From Entamoeba invadens IP1 (taxonomy: Eukaryota > Evosea > Mastigamoebida > Endamoebidae): 64,000 nucleotides of DNA. Where the stretch lies: positions 191,705 to 255,704 of the forward strand of contig NW_004443763.1 of the NCBI RefSeq assembly GCF_000330505.1, in the 5' to 3' direction. The notes below the pieces were generated by a model that was not told the DNA's origin, searched no databases, and was given only the letters and a program-made list of their open reading frames with translations. Position 1 is the first letter of the stretch; the number at the start of each line of letters is the position of its first letter. The position numbers and the translations under genes are program-made. Positions 23,276-34,640 of this stretch are shown here, one piece after another.

Positions 23276-23696
23276 TTTAATAAGGTTCTATTGGGAAATA
23301 ATTGAAACAATGTACTATATCAGGTGATTATATTTATAGCTTATTAGAATACAAATTATTTTTTGGTGAAACTGTTTTAATCTGTATCAAACTTAAGCCA
23401 TTAATACTAAATTAATGGTTTAATTTTTGATATAAATTAAAAATTAAATAAATAAAAATTATCAATTTGGAAATAATAAATTGTGTATTATTAAAATTTC
23501 ATAAATATATCATTAAAAATAATACGATAAATGATGAGATAGTCTACGTTTTGTTTTAATCAAAAAAATGAAATACTACCAACAATTGAGTATGGAAACT
23601 ATAAAAAATAATATATCATTTTAAAGAAGATTGCTTTTGTGGAACGGAAAGTGAGGAGAGAGAATAAAAGGCGTGAAATTTTGAACAGAAACAACA
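23276..23696. other. AT-rich intergenic spacer
   Basis: No gene is seen. Purine-rich sequence precedes the glycosyltransferase ATG. Confidence 0.5.
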
Positions 23697-24674
23697 ATGT
23701 TCGTCTTGCTGTCTCTACTAATAGCGAGCGTTTACAGTCTTTACTTCGACGAGACGGACAGAATGTATGTGAAATCGTTCTATGGGAAGAACTTCTCGGT
23801 TGATGAAAGCTATCCAATCATGACTAAAGATTCCTTTTACGCAAAGGTCAACTGGAAGTACCCACAGCCAGAACACAATGCTTCACAAGTCTATCCAGAC
23901 AAGATATGGATGGCACTGATACACACCGTACCATCGAAGATGGACCATGTCAACAAGACACGTGAAACGTGGTGTAAAAAGGATCATCAAAAGAAATTTG
24001 GGTACAAGTGTGCCTTCATCATGGTCAAGTCCACTGTGGAGCAGAGCGGGAAGATGGACGAAATAATACGACAAAATAACACTTTTGGAGACATCTACTT
24101 CATTGACATGCCCGAACTGAAAGAGAGTTGGTTTACATTACAACTCAAGAACATAAACGCTTATTTGATGGCGTTGGATGTCTTCAAAGGTTACAACTTC
24201 TACACCCGAATTGATGATCAAGTTATGGTAACACCGGACTTATTGTCAGATTTCTTGATGTCGATTGAACCAAAAAGAACGTCGATTGGAGTGTTCTTGA
24301 ATCATTCTCCATTCAGAGATCCCAAGCACAAGTACTTCGACAGACTTGCTGTGAATATCCCAAAGTACTTCTACTTCCCACTTGGCTTCTTCTCTATGTT
24401 CTCAAGAGACATAGTTGAGTTTATGGGAACTTGGGAACATTACCACTGCTTTGCGCCGTCGTCTTTGGAGGACCCCGGCTTCGGGCATTGGCTTTACAAA
24501 TTTGCTATTGAAAGTAAGAAAAAAGTCAGACTTTACACACCAGAGAAATTTGGGGGGAACATGTATTGGGATTGGCAGGTTTATGGAGACTACATGGTTT
24601 TCCACGATTTGAAGACCAAGCTGAACGTCTCTATGATTTATCAAAGAAGATTGGATGAAGGGCATTTCAACTAA
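23697..24674 (+). CDS. GT31-like beta-1,3-glycosyltransferase
   Basis: 325 residues. A cleavable signal peptide or short anchor opens the protein (MFVLLSLLIASVYS), so it enters the secretory pathway and probably works in ER or Golgi. The body has the GT31/galactosyltransferase order: an early strand KIWMALIHTVPSK, TRETWCKK (the RxxIRxTW-like box), the metal-binding region YTRIDDQVMVTPDLL in place of the usual DDD, and SLEDPGFGHWLYK equivalent to the EDV/G box. Donor and acceptor sugars cannot be inferred. Several N-x-S/T sites are present (for example NHS, NKT, NVS). Confidence 0.75.
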   Translation: MFVLLSLLIASVYSLYFDETDRMYVKSFYGKNFSVDESYPIMTKDSFYAKVNWKYPQPEHNASQVYPDKIWMALIHTVPSKMDHVNKTRETWCKKDHQKKFGYKCAFIMVKSTVEQSGKMDEIIRQNNTFGDIYFIDMPELKESWFTLQLKNINAYLMALDVFKGYNFYTRIDDQVMVTPDLLSDFLMSIEPKRTSIGVFLNHSPFRDPKHKYFDRLAVNIPKYFYFPLGFFSMFSRDIVEFMGTWEHYHCFAPSSLEDPGFGHWLYKFAIESKKKVRLYTPEKFGGNMYWDWQVYGDYMVFHDLKTKLNVSMIYQRRLDEGHFN

Positions 24675-24961
24675 GCAAACAATCCAACCAATGTACTTTG
24701 AATTGAGTGATATGTAATAACCAACACATAACAAATTTTTATACTATATTTATTTTAATCATAACTTATTTATTGTATTGTAATTTTATAGTTACGAGAA
24801 TTATATTTTCTTGAAATTAAAGAACTTTTACATTATAGTAATACGAATTATACAAAACCATATCCATGTTTTGAAAACCTTTTCAAAACCATTAACAAAC
24901 TATAATTTAACCAATAATTATACTAATCTCACGACGAACACGAAACTTCAAAAATACCTGA

Positions 24962-26797
24962 ATGAAGCCGCAGCCACGCGTCTTAGACTACGAGTCACTT
25001 CGGAAGATAGAGCAGCTGGAGACGACGCCCCCGAGTCAAAGGAAAGTGCTGAATCAGTTGTACTTTGATGTAGCCGTCGGTCAAAACAAGCGGATTGAAT
25101 ATCGCCTTCTATGGTTTCGTTTTGACATTCGGAAGTTATATCTTCTTCGGCATGGTGAGCCATTAGAGGAGCTTTTGTACTCATCGTTTTCGTATGTGAC
25201 TTTAGAGGAGGGGCGGATTAAATTAGTGACGACGGATTTAGTCGAGAATTCGAAGGTGTATACGATCCACACGCAGAGCCCGCACGACACGGTGCAGATC
25301 TTCACGATTCTTCGAGCGATCTCGACGGTTCCGACGACGCAATTTTACGAGGAGGATTATTTCCAAGATTATGTGAATAAGAAGACGTCGGTGTTATGTA
25401 AGAAGCGAGGGATGAATGCGTGGTCGCGGCGGGAGATGATCATCTTCAATGGGTTGTTTGTATTGTATAACGAGACATCTAACATTCCAATAACGATGTG
25501 TCCGATGTATGAGAAAGTAGTGTTGATCTGTCACCCGCGTGCTATTTTAGAGATCACGACGTTAATCCGGCGCATTTTATTACACTTTGAGTCTGATGCG
25601 GCGATGACTGAGACTTATAATGTTTTAATGACTTGTTTACAATATGAGCGGCATCCTGCGGTGTATAGTGTGAAAGATTTCTTTTCAGGGAAACTCGCTG
25701 ATTTACAGCAAGGGTGTCGGGATGTATGTGTGAAGAATCAGTTATACCCCGAAGAGTGCAGTGACAAATTTGCAGTTCTCTGTGAGATCCTTCGTGCCGT
25801 TTTAAAGAAGAAAGTTGTGACACAAGGCACACAAAAAGCAGTGAAAAAAGAAGAAGAGGAATTAACACGTCGAGCTGCACCGCCACCACAGCAGTCGATG
25901 CCTGAAGATGATTTAACTCAATATTGTGAGCGCCGGGACCCCAAATTATTATTCAAAAGTTTCACATCAATTGGCAAAGGTGGCTTTGGTGAAGTCTTTC
26001 GTGCTTATTCCATCAAGACCAACACTCCCATCGCTCTCAAAGTTTTAAAACATTCCGTCGACGAGCGGTACGCTAAAATCGGCAGTGAAGTCGCTCGCAT
26101 GAAACTCTGGAACCATCAAAATCTCATTAAGACCTCCGGCTGTTGGATGTTTGAGCACAAAGTGTACATTGGGATGGAATATTGTTCCACAGGCACCTTA
26201 AAATCGATGATCAAGCCCCGCGGAAATTGTCTAGGGTTTCCTGATATCGCGTACATTTTATTGTCAACCCTCAGCGGGTTGGACTACATCCACAAGAGCG
26301 GATTCATCCACCGCGACATTAAAACGGCAAACATCTTGATGGACGACCGCTTTTGTATTAAAATCATCGACTTTGGATTGGTCGTGAGGAAGAGTTCGAT
26401 GCCACAGAATCGCGCGGGGAGTAAGTCGTATATGGCGCCGGAAGTTATTAAACAACAACCATATGACGAGAAGGTAGACGTGTGGAGCGTCGGGTGTGTT
26501 GCTCAAGAACTGATGGAGTCACAACCACCTTATAAGGAACACGGCGTCATTAAAGGTATGTTCAAAACAGCAGCTTTCGGAGCTCAGTATTTGAGAGACG
26601 AAACTAAGGCCCCAGTAGACTTCGTGGACTTCGTAGACTTGTGTTTCGAGTATGACGCTAAAAATAGACCATCGTGTGAGAGTCTGTCTCGAGTTTGTTC
26701 TTATCGTTTTTTTATAATAATTTTACTATAATTTTACTATATGTATATATACTAGAAATATCATATTATAAATAGTATATATGTCAGTAACAAGTAA
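24962..26797 (+). CDS. PH-like and Ser/Thr kinase domain protein
   Basis: Residues about 30-125 look like a PH domain (QLYFDVAVGQNKRI ... DTVQIFTILRAI). After a helical middle and an Ala/Pro-rich linker, the kinase domain starts near 330: GKGGFGEVF glycine loop, ALKVLK lysine, HRDIKTANILM catalytic loop, DFG, APE, VWSVGC and the NRPS arginine, a STE20/PAK-like set. No CRIB motif is seen. The open frame runs to 26731, but GTTTGT at 26693 after the SLSR codons suggests a 63-nt intron (to CTAG at 26755) and a 13-residue last exon ending 26797, giving 590 aa. The splice choice at the end is tentative; the kinase itself is certain. Confidence 0.85.
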
Positions 26798-27366
26798 AGG
26801 TGTAAAAGATGGTATTTTTACTATTAAGTATAGTAATCGGATGGGGAAGAAAAAAACTGACGAATAGCATAGATTCTTCTTGTATCAAGAGCGCTCGCCA
26901 ATGCTGAGGAACTATATGCAATACACGAGTGGTTACTCCCCTTTGTAATAAGTTATTTTTCTTCACTGGTGTTATTTTAATAGTTATTTTAATAGTTATT
27001 TTTAATAGTTATTTAATGGTTTTGATATAGTTGTTTAATGGTTATTTTTGTTATACAACCCAGAAATTGAAAATTGTTCGGTCTTTTATGTAATGTGATG
27101 AGTTTTTCCTTTGAATTCTAAGATATCAGTAAACAATTTTATGATTTTTGCAAGAACCAATAATTATTAATAAAAAGCTATACAATAATGGTTAAAACTT
27201 TAGCACAAGGAAACCTACTTTACTTTTGAAGCAAAGAATAGAATTCAAACTATAATATTGATACTAAACAAATGCATTTCTAATACATTAATACTTACTA
27301 GTATAATAATAGTAAAAGAGTTCAAATAAAGAATTGATGAAGAACTTTGAAAGTGTTGAATAAAAA
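26798..27366. repeat. Spacer with GTTATTTTAATA repeats
   Basis: Intergenic DNA. At about 26963-27046 the motif AATAGTTATTT recurs five or six times with drift. No gene is seen. Confidence 0.6.
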
Positions 27367-28485
27367 ATGGTGAAGCTTGATCCCTTGTTCTTTCGGTACA
27401 TGTCGAAGAGTGATTTTCGCGTCTTAACGGCGATAGAAATGGGGATGCGGAATCACGAGTTAGTACCATTAGAATTGATAGTTCAATTGAGTAAGATGAC
27501 GTCTTCCTTAGTGAGTCGTTGTATGAAAGATCTTCACAAGAATAGTTTAGTGTGGCATACGATAACCCCCTACAATGGGTATCGTTTAACATATTTAGGG
27601 TATGATTATTTAGCCCTACGTGCATTATCACAGCGGGACATTATTACTGCAATAGGGCAAAAGATAGGAGTAGGGAAAGAAGCAGACATCTACACCGCTA
27701 CAAACCAAAAAGGGGAAGAAGTCGTTTTAAAATTCCATCGACTTGGGAGGACTTCTTTTAGACAAGTCAAAAGCAAAAGAGACTATACTGACAAAATGAC
27801 TACAAATTGGCTCTATTTGTCTAAGATCTCAGCACAAAAGGAATATTGCTTCATGAAAGCTCTTTATACCAAAGGAATGAGTGTACCCGTCCCTATCGAT
27901 TATAATAGACACTGCGTTGTTATGTCGAAGATTAACGGAACTCTATTGTCCCGTGTTAATCACTTGGAAGAACCAATGAAAGTCCTTGAGACCGGAATCC
28001 AACTCGCTATAGACTTGGCCGAAGTCGGCCTTGTCCACTGCGACTTGAATGAGTTCAATTTGATCCTTAAAGATGACGAGACTCTTGTGATGATCGACTT
28101 CCCTCAAATGATCTCAACTACAAACCCGGAAGCTTCCGATTTATTCGCTCGCGACGTCGGCTGCATTAAAAACTTCTTTTGGAAGAAATTTGGATTTTCT
28201 ATTGAAGAGGCCCCGCGTTTGGATCAAATCGAAAAGACGGGAACTTTGGATTTGGAATTGAAAGCTTCCGGCTTCGACAAGAAATTGGAAAAAGTGTTAC
28301 AAAAAGCTCGAAAAAAATTTGTGGAAGAAAATGTCAATGAAAAGGATTTGGAAGATGACGACCAAGACGGTGAAAAAGATGACGATGACGATCTTGAAGA
28401 AAAGGAAAGTGAACAAGACGAAAGTGACGATGACGACGTGGAACAAGATGATGACGAGAAAAGAGAAAAACTAGAAACAAACTAG
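27367..28485 (+). CDS. RIOK2: RIO2 atypical kinase/ATPase
   Basis: 372 residues, single exon. RIO2 acts in late cytoplasmic maturation of the 40S ribosomal subunit. An N-terminal winged helix (about 1-90, FRYMSKSDFRVLTAIEMG ... GYRLTYLGYDYLALRAL) is diagnostic for RIO2. The RIO domain follows with IGVGKEADIY (P-loop), VVLKFHRLGRTSFR, the catalytic LVHCDLNEFN near 220 and the metal-binding MIDFPQM. The C-terminal 55 residues are almost entirely Asp/Glu/Lys, a tail many RIO2 proteins have. The stop codon lies inside the first unit of a downstream tandem repeat. Confidence 0.95.
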   Translation: MVKLDPLFFRYMSKSDFRVLTAIEMGMRNHELVPLELIVQLSKMTSSLVSRCMKDLHKNSLVWHTITPYNGYRLTYLGYDYLALRALSQRDIITAIGQKIGVGKEADIYTATNQKGEEVVLKFHRLGRTSFRQVKSKRDYTDKMTTNWLYLSKISAQKEYCFMKALYTKGMSVPVPIDYNRHCVVMSKINGTLLSRVNHLEEPMKVLETGIQLAIDLAEVGLVHCDLNEFNLILKDDETLVMIDFPQMISTTNPEASDLFARDVGCIKNFFWKKFGFSIEEAPRLDQIEKTGTLDLELKASGFDKKLEKVLQKARKKFVEENVNEKDLEDDDQDGEKDDDDDLEEKESEQDESDDDDVEQDDDEKREKLETN

Positions 28486-29010
28486 AAATATACTAATACT
28501 TTTAATACAAGGAGTTTTGCATCGTATACTAAATAATATTAATTAAATTTACTATTAAAATAAAATTTGTTTATTGAGAACTGTATTATTCGAAAGAAAC
28601 TTAATAAAATTGAATTACTCGACTTTTAATAGAAACAAACTAATACTTTTACTACAAGTATTATTAAATTGTATACTATATACTATTAATTATATTTACT
28701 ATTAAAATAGGATTTGTTTAACTACTGTAGCAAAGAAAAAAATTCTATTTTGAGAGATGAAACTAGATAGTATTAATTAAATTTACTATTAAAATAAATT
28801 TTGTTTATTAAGGAACTGAATAATGAGAAAGAAACTCAAATGAATAAAAATGATTGACACGATTTTTAATAGAAACAAATTAATACTTTTACTAGAAGAA
28901 TTATCATTGCATTATATACTATATACTATTAATTAAATTTACTATCAGAATGGAATTTGTTTATTAATGAACTGAATTAATAGAAATCGACTTGATGGAA
29001 TAGAAATGAT
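28472..29010. repeat. Degenerate tandem repeats between convergent genes
   Basis: The motif TAGAAACAAACTAATACTTTT occurs in three versions at about 28472, 28630 and 28870. A linked core (ATTAATTAAATTTACTATTA then TTTGTTTA) occurs four times, at about 28533, 28685, 28772 and 28930. Units are unequal (about 90-240 bp). The array fills the whole gap between RIO2 and the GTPase and includes the last RIO2 codons. Confidence 0.7.
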
Positions 29011-29556
29011 TTACACGACTGAACAGTGCTTTTTGTCTTTACCAACATAGACTTCCCATATTTTTAAAACAAGAGAATTTAAACAATCGTCGAACCCGTC
29101 ATGTTTCAAGGAGGAAAGTGGGAAGTACTTTAATTTGTTTGTGGTACAAAACTCGGTGACTTGAGAATCACTTATGGATGCGCCTAAGTCACTCTTGGTC
29201 CCAACTAAGACGGAAACCATGAACTGAGCGGAGTACTTCTTGACACTTTGATAAAGCTGTGTGATCCGTTTAAACGAGTTTTCTGAATGTAAGTCAAAGA
29301 GAAGAAAAGCACCGTGACACTTCTGATAGTAAAAATGGTTCTCGGGATCAGTCTCTTCAACTCCTAAAGAGTCGATGAAGTCTAACTCAACGTGCGTCTT
29401 GTGTAATTGATAGGGGTATACAGTCACCTCAGAAAGCTCGGGTGTGGAACTCGCTTCAAAGGTCGACGTCGTCATCTGCTTTATAAAAGAAGTTTTACCA
29501 ACTCCAAAATCACCAATACACACTAAACGGACTTTCGGGACTTCAGCGTCGGACAT
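29011..29556 (-). CDS. Divergent Ras-superfamily GTPase with CaaX end
   Basis: 181 residues. G1 is GDFGVGKTS (about 16-24), the G3 position reads DSLG instead of DTAG and is followed by VEE rather than QE, G4 is TKSD, and G5 is SSL rather than SAK. The last four residues are CSVV, a CaaX box for prenylation and so membrane attachment. Loss of the catalytic glutamine position suggests slow hydrolysis or different regulation. It sits nearer Ras/Rab than Arf (no myristoylation site), but I cannot place the subfamily. Single exon. Confidence 0.8.
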   Translation of the reverse strand: MSDAEVPKVRLVCIGDFGVGKTSFIKQMTTSTFEASSTPELSEVTVYPYQLHKTHVELDFIDSLGVEETDPENHFYYQKCHGAFLLFDLHSENSFKRITQLYQSVKKYSAQFMVSVLVGTKSDLGASISDSQVTEFCTTNKLKYFPLSSLKHDGFDDCLNSLVLKIWEVYVGKDKKHCSVV

Positions 29557-30098
29557 GGTACCTGCCTTTTGAAGTTCATATGGTTTTATGGTTCTTTTTA
29601 TTAAAACAATTCTAGAACTAAACTATATTTTAATATAATATAATATATAACAATTGAGAGTTGGCTGGAAATAGGACTACTCTGGCAAGTGGTCTATTTT
29701 TCTCTAAGTAAACAGGATTTTTACTATATTTCTCTGAGTGCTTCTAGTATATTTTTATAATAAAAATTATCATATTTTTTATATAATAGTTTATCAAACA
29801 AACTATAAAATTATAATTATATTATTAATAAAATGATACTATAATATTGTTTGTAAGCTTAAATCTGGCATATTGGAAAACCCCATTTTTGTCGTAAAAA
29901 GCAAAACACAATTTACTAAAAAGTTAGTTAATAAAAAATAGTAATTGTCATTACGAAAAATAATCAATTATCACAATAGGAATTAATAATTGTAGATAAT
30001 ACAGAATCGGTTATCTCAACATCGTGTGTAAATTTATCGTCGTTTTTAGTGTCATTAAGAGTACAACAAAAAGCAACTTTCAACGTGTGAACATGATA

Positions 30099-30202
30099 CA
30101 GTAAAAAGCATCTGTTTGTGGGTTTTGCATTTGATTGGTCCATTGACCCACAAATAGACGTAAGCCACAAATATAAAACCCACAAATAGATGCTTTTTAC
30201 TG
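30099..30202. mobile_element. 104-bp TA-flanked MITE
   Basis: 28-bp inverted ends starting CAGTAAAAAGCATCT, then TTGTGGGTTTT, match in 27 of 28 positions (30099-30126 versus 30175-30202). TA flanks both sides (30097-30098 and 30203-30204). Tc1/mariner/pogo-type MITE; the near-perfect ends suggest recent movement. Confidence 0.85.
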
Positions 30203-30560
30203 TAATTGGTACAGTTTTGTTCTGAAACAACAGAAAATATATATATAAATAAGCAAAAACGTATTTTTAGTAAAAGATTGTAAAATAAAAGAAAAAAGAA
30301 AAAACTGATGCGGGTTTCCTAAATTCATTTGTGCCAGATTTAAGCGTTCAAACAATATTTTAATAAAAATATTAAAGTACAACAACTTTTATTAAAAAAT
30401 TCACAATCAAAACAGTGGCAACGAGCAATAAAAAGTTTGAATGAATTCAGATTTAAAATACCTTCATTTTTTCCAACAGGGTTAGAAATTTTTATTTATT
30501 TAATTTTTTTTCTGAAAAAACCTAAAACAGAATTAAAAGTCTCAAAATTTTAAAAACACA

Positions 30561-31490
30561 ATGGAAAACATTAATCAACAAAACCACCATGGCTTGTTTG
30601 AAACAACTGTTGAAACACGACAACAGCCGCAACTACATGCGAAGCAACTACCACTCCCCGTACAACCACTACTAAGCTCTGCACAGCAACGATCACTACT
30701 ATTCACCATTTTTATTGGACCCTTGTCTAACTCCATTAGATCAACAAGTCATGTCCAAAACAGAGAGGAAACAAATAAAGACACACAAGAGAGAACCATT
30801 AAAAATCCACCAAGACCATCGCAAAGTACCAAACACATCAAAAAAGCTGTCAAAAAGTCAACCACTCCAACGTCAGTTAAGAAATGAAATGCATGCTCAA
30901 ACAGTTTCACTGAGAACTTTGAGACAAGAAGCTGTTAATATAGTGCTGACGACTAACACTTATACCCAAGAATCTAAATCACATTTTTAGAATGGAAAGT
31001 GTTCAGTTCGACTTTACTGTAATTAAAACACCAATATCTCCCATACCATTACGAGAGAAACAAACACTCTGTGAAACAAACTTAACTAACGACACAAGAT
31101 GTATTTCTTTGACCGGATACATTTTCAAAAGGATGATTTGATGAATTGCTAGAATTTGTTCGACACAGCAAGGCATACTTTGTTGTGAACAATTAACAAG
31201 TAAACATTGAACAAATTGGTTATTTTGTAGGTATTGAGCCTAATCTAGCAATTGAAGAGTTAAATGTTAATTGTCAAATGTCATATTGTGATTTGTTGTT
31301 GCTACTAATTACTCAAATTAGCTGTGATTATACCTATTTGCAACTGTTTGACAATCTCAATATTGTGCGCATTTCTTTTTCTATACCATTTGACACACCA
31401 AACTTTGAAATGAAAGAAAAACATAGAAGAGAAATTAACGTTTATAGTTGGATTAAAATGGCATTGGACTTATTATATTATCCATTGTAT
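30561..31490 (+). pseudogene. PIF/Harbinger-like transposase, 5' half (decayed)
   Basis: Open frames at 30561-30887 and 30715-30990 encode basic, Gln/Pro-rich sequence of unknown role, possibly the accessory DNA-binding part. From about 31010 a broken frame reads RCISLTGYIFK, then FDELLEFVRHSKAYFVV, then MSYCDLLLLLITQISCDYTY. This LTGxxxxxFDELL ... DLLLxLL pattern is the N-terminal signature of DDE_4 (PIF/Harbinger) transposases. The frame is cut at 31491 by the Tigger-like insertion and has several stops and shifts. Confidence 0.5.
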
Positions 31491-31617
31491 TACAGCTAGA
31501 CGAAATAAACTTCTGCAAAGAATCAACCTTCTGCAGCTATTATTGGATCGGATAATAATTTACATAAAATTTCGATTTTTTATTTTGATTATGAGTTTAA
31601 ACTAAAATTAATTATTA

Positions 31618-33673
31618 ATGAACACTGATACATTTGTTGATGAAATAAAACGTAAGATAATGGATGGTAATTATGAAATCGACTTTGAAACACCAATACA
31701 AAAGAGCAAACGAAAACCCGCTTTAAGCCGAATTGAAATGATTTCAAATATTTCAAAATCAAAAAGTATGTTGACGAAAAAAAACAACAACCATCCCTAA
31801 AAACATTAAAGAATCCGAAGAATTGTATTTACAATTGGAAGACGACGTTTTCATGAACACAACAGAAGTAAATCAGATACAGATGATATACAATACTTAC
31901 AAAACAAGCGAGGCAACATTGAGTGTTTTGTTCGGATTAACAGGAGGATCCATTTACACACACTTAAAACATTATGCAATTGAACCAAAAAACACACAAA
32001 TTTTACTTTCGAAATGGATGTAGCAATTAGTGAAGTGTTTAAATATTGTCAGAGAAACTCAAAAGCAGTAACTCCATATTTCATTCATTCAATTTGCGAA
32101 CAATTTGAACCAACATTCAATATAACAATTGACGGAATTGTAAAACACGTTGCAAAATACCACAATAAAACAACTGTTGTTGTTAATCCAGACAAACTGG
32201 AAAGGGTTGAATGCAAACCACAAGATGTGTTAGACAATTATATAACATTTGCTGAAAACTTCAATGGAACACCTTTCGAATTAGTTTTTAACATCGACGA
32301 AATAGGTTTCAATGAATACTCCGACAGTAAAAAAGTTAGAGTGTTTACCGACAAAACCAAAGTTGTACATAAAGTTGGAATATCAAGAAATTGCAAAAGA
32401 TCAACTGTAATAGCTTGCATATCAGCTGACGGTAAATTTGTCACTCCTGGAATGGTGATTCCTAACAAACATTTTAGCAATTCAGTATCATTGAGTTTTA
32501 CAGATTTGACAGTTTATTCAAATCCGAGTGGTTTTATTAACAAATATATTTTTTTCAAACTTGGATGATTGAACGCGTTTTGGGTTACATTTTAAAGAGA
32601 ATATCCGAAGTTGGTTTAAACAGTGACGTGAAAGCGGTTATTTTATTAGATAATTGTTCGGCACATATTTATGAAAGATTAAAATCATTATTTGCATCGC
32701 ACAACATAATATTGCATTTTATAGTCCCTCATAGAAGTCATTTATCACAACCACTTGATTTGTGTTTATTTGGTGTTGTTAAAAAATGCTCAAACACGAC
32801 TACAACACTGTTCACTTGTCAAACCACTCAACAAATCAATATAAAAACCCAGTGTTCAGATAAAATTTCAAATGATTTACAACAAAGAACAAGCGACGAA
32901 CAACCAATATTAGACCAATCCAAACTTGAAAAATCATTAATAAAGTGGATAAATTCATTGGAAGATCCGATAACAAAACGAGCAATAAAGGATTCAAGAG
33001 CCAAATGGGGAACACTTATTACTTGTCAGATAAATAAAGTAATGAAAACCATCTATAAAAAAGCAGTTCCAGAAACAATAGAGGCATCATTTTTNNNNNN
33101 NNNNNNNNNNNNNNNNNNNNNNNNNNNNNNNNNNNNNNNNNNNNNNNNNNNNNNNNNNNNNNNNNNNNNNNNNNNNNNNNNNNNNNNNNNNNNNCAATAG
33201 AGGCATCATTTTTGCGTGCTGGATATAAATGTATCATCAACAATGGAAGAAAAAGAGTTTATGTCAACATTGAAAGCGCAAGTGTTTTTCTTAAAACTCT
33301 TATCTCAACTCCACCATTAGAAGTTTTGGAAAAACTCAGAGCTCCTGAAAACAAAATTGAATTGTGTAGAGCGACAGATGTAAACGAAAGAACAGTAATC
33401 AAATTATATAATAAAATTGAATCAACACAGTGGTTACCAATCGAAACCGAAAAAAGCACACCAATGTCTGTTCCAAACCAATCGGTTAATAATTTGTTTG
33501 TTACAAATACCCAAGAAACGCAAGTTTCAGTTATCACCGAACAAACATTGTGTGAAACTGATAAAGTAATATTAAGTATGCCATTGTTTGATGAAAATGG
33601 TATAAGAAGGCCTTTAACAAAAGAAGAATTGGATCAGTTACAATATGAACAAGACATGATTGAACTTGAATGA
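31618..33673 (+). pseudogene. Tigger/pogo-like DDE transposase, frameshifted
   Basis: In order there is an N-terminal helix-turn-helix region (VNQIQMIYNTYKTSEATLSV; SEVFKYCQRNSKAVTPYFI). The DDE-1 catalytic domain has first Asp FNIDEIGFNEY, second ILLDNCSAH and third SQPLDLCLFGVVK, as in Tigger/jerky-type transposases. The C-terminal tail ends EEELDQL-like and acidic at 33673. Breaks occur near 31780 (A run), 32015 (A run) and 32550 (T run); each is explained by one base. A 100-N gap interrupts 33095-33194 but looks artificial. Probably inactive, unless the homopolymer breaks are assembly errors. Confidence 0.75.
33095..33194. other. Assembly gap (100 N), probably spurious
   Basis: The 19 bases before the gap (33076-33094) are identical to the 19 after it (33195-33213). 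Overlapping the two copies keeps the transposase frame open, so the contigs likely overlap and no sequence is missing. Confidence 0.8.
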
Positions 33674-33954
33674 CTTGATGATCAATACATGTCTATCACT
33701 TGGAAACAGTAAAGTTTGTTAACTGAGTATTGTTCATTTTTTTGTTTGGTTTTATTTTAACTTTTTGATATTTATAAGACCAATTATATACTGCAGAAGG
33801 TGTATTAATAAATTATTGTAGATAAAAATATATCCATTTGAAGTTGAAAAAAATACTATTAAAAATGGTTTGAATTGTTATTAATTATGGTTATTTTTGA
33901 AAAACAATCTGCAGAGAGCTGTTTCGTTGCAGAAGGTTGATTCGGCTAACTGTA

Positions 33955-34640
33955 CCTGTTTATTGATTCAATTAAACAGTGTCAAACCGCAACATTAAAC
34001 TTCTAAACCAATACAAATCCAGCCTTTCTTCAATTTATTCCAGATTTAGCAAAAGTATATTATGTTGTTGATAGAAGAGACTAACCAGTTAATCATTAAA
34101 AAAATAACAGAGAAAATGTAATCGAATTACAAAAAAATATTCGTACAAGTCCAGCCACTCGCGCTAAAAACAGAATTAATAGTTAATTGTTGTCGGACTT
34201 ATTGTTAATATCATGACTGAAATTCCAGTCGCTACATATGACAGTGTTGTGTTTAAAACTTATTTGTATAGAAAGTATGTTAATGAAGGAATGTTGTTTT
34301 TTGTTGATGGAGGCTAGAAATCTTGTCCGAATTGTGTTACTCCTTTTCAATTGGATTTTTTAACTGAATACACCACTCAACAGATGGATGTAATTCGAAA
34401 CCACATTAACGTTCATTCTTCGTGTCGAATTATTGTCGAAAATGTATTTGGAATATTGGTATGCACTTAAATTGATGAAAAATTGATGGAAATTACCAAC
34501 AAAGAATTGTGGTAAAAATGTTACAATTGCCCATGCTTTGTTGAATTTCAAAATTATTAAACGTCCATTAAGAAATGTCACTTTTAAATTTTCTACCACT
34601 ATTTTATCACTGAACCTCAAAACAAAGATTTTTTATGACT
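33955..34640 (+). pseudogene. PIF/Harbinger-like transposase, 3' half (decayed)
   Basis: After the Tigger insertion, coding-like sequence resumes. TYDSVVFKTYLYRKYVNEG leads to FFVDGG and CPNCVTPFQ (the likely third-part D/PF region). Then HSSCRIIVENVFGIL at about 34410-34460 is the R-x-x-V/I-E-N-x-F-G-x-L motif that carries the catalytic Glu in DDE_4 transposases. Several stops follow. The TIR end lies at 35074. Confidence 0.55.

Larger units (their letters stand above)
31493..33952 (+). mobile_element. Tigger/pogo-like DNA transposon
   Basis: The left end CAGCTAGACGAAATAAA and the inverted right end CAGTTAGCCGAATCAAC share about 28 of 35 bases. TA lies directly outside both (31491-31492 and 33953-33954), the target of the Tc1/mariner/pogo superfamily. 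Length is 2460 bp including 100 N. It carries one transposase ORF in the same direction and interrupts the PIF/Harbinger-like gene. Confidence 0.8.
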
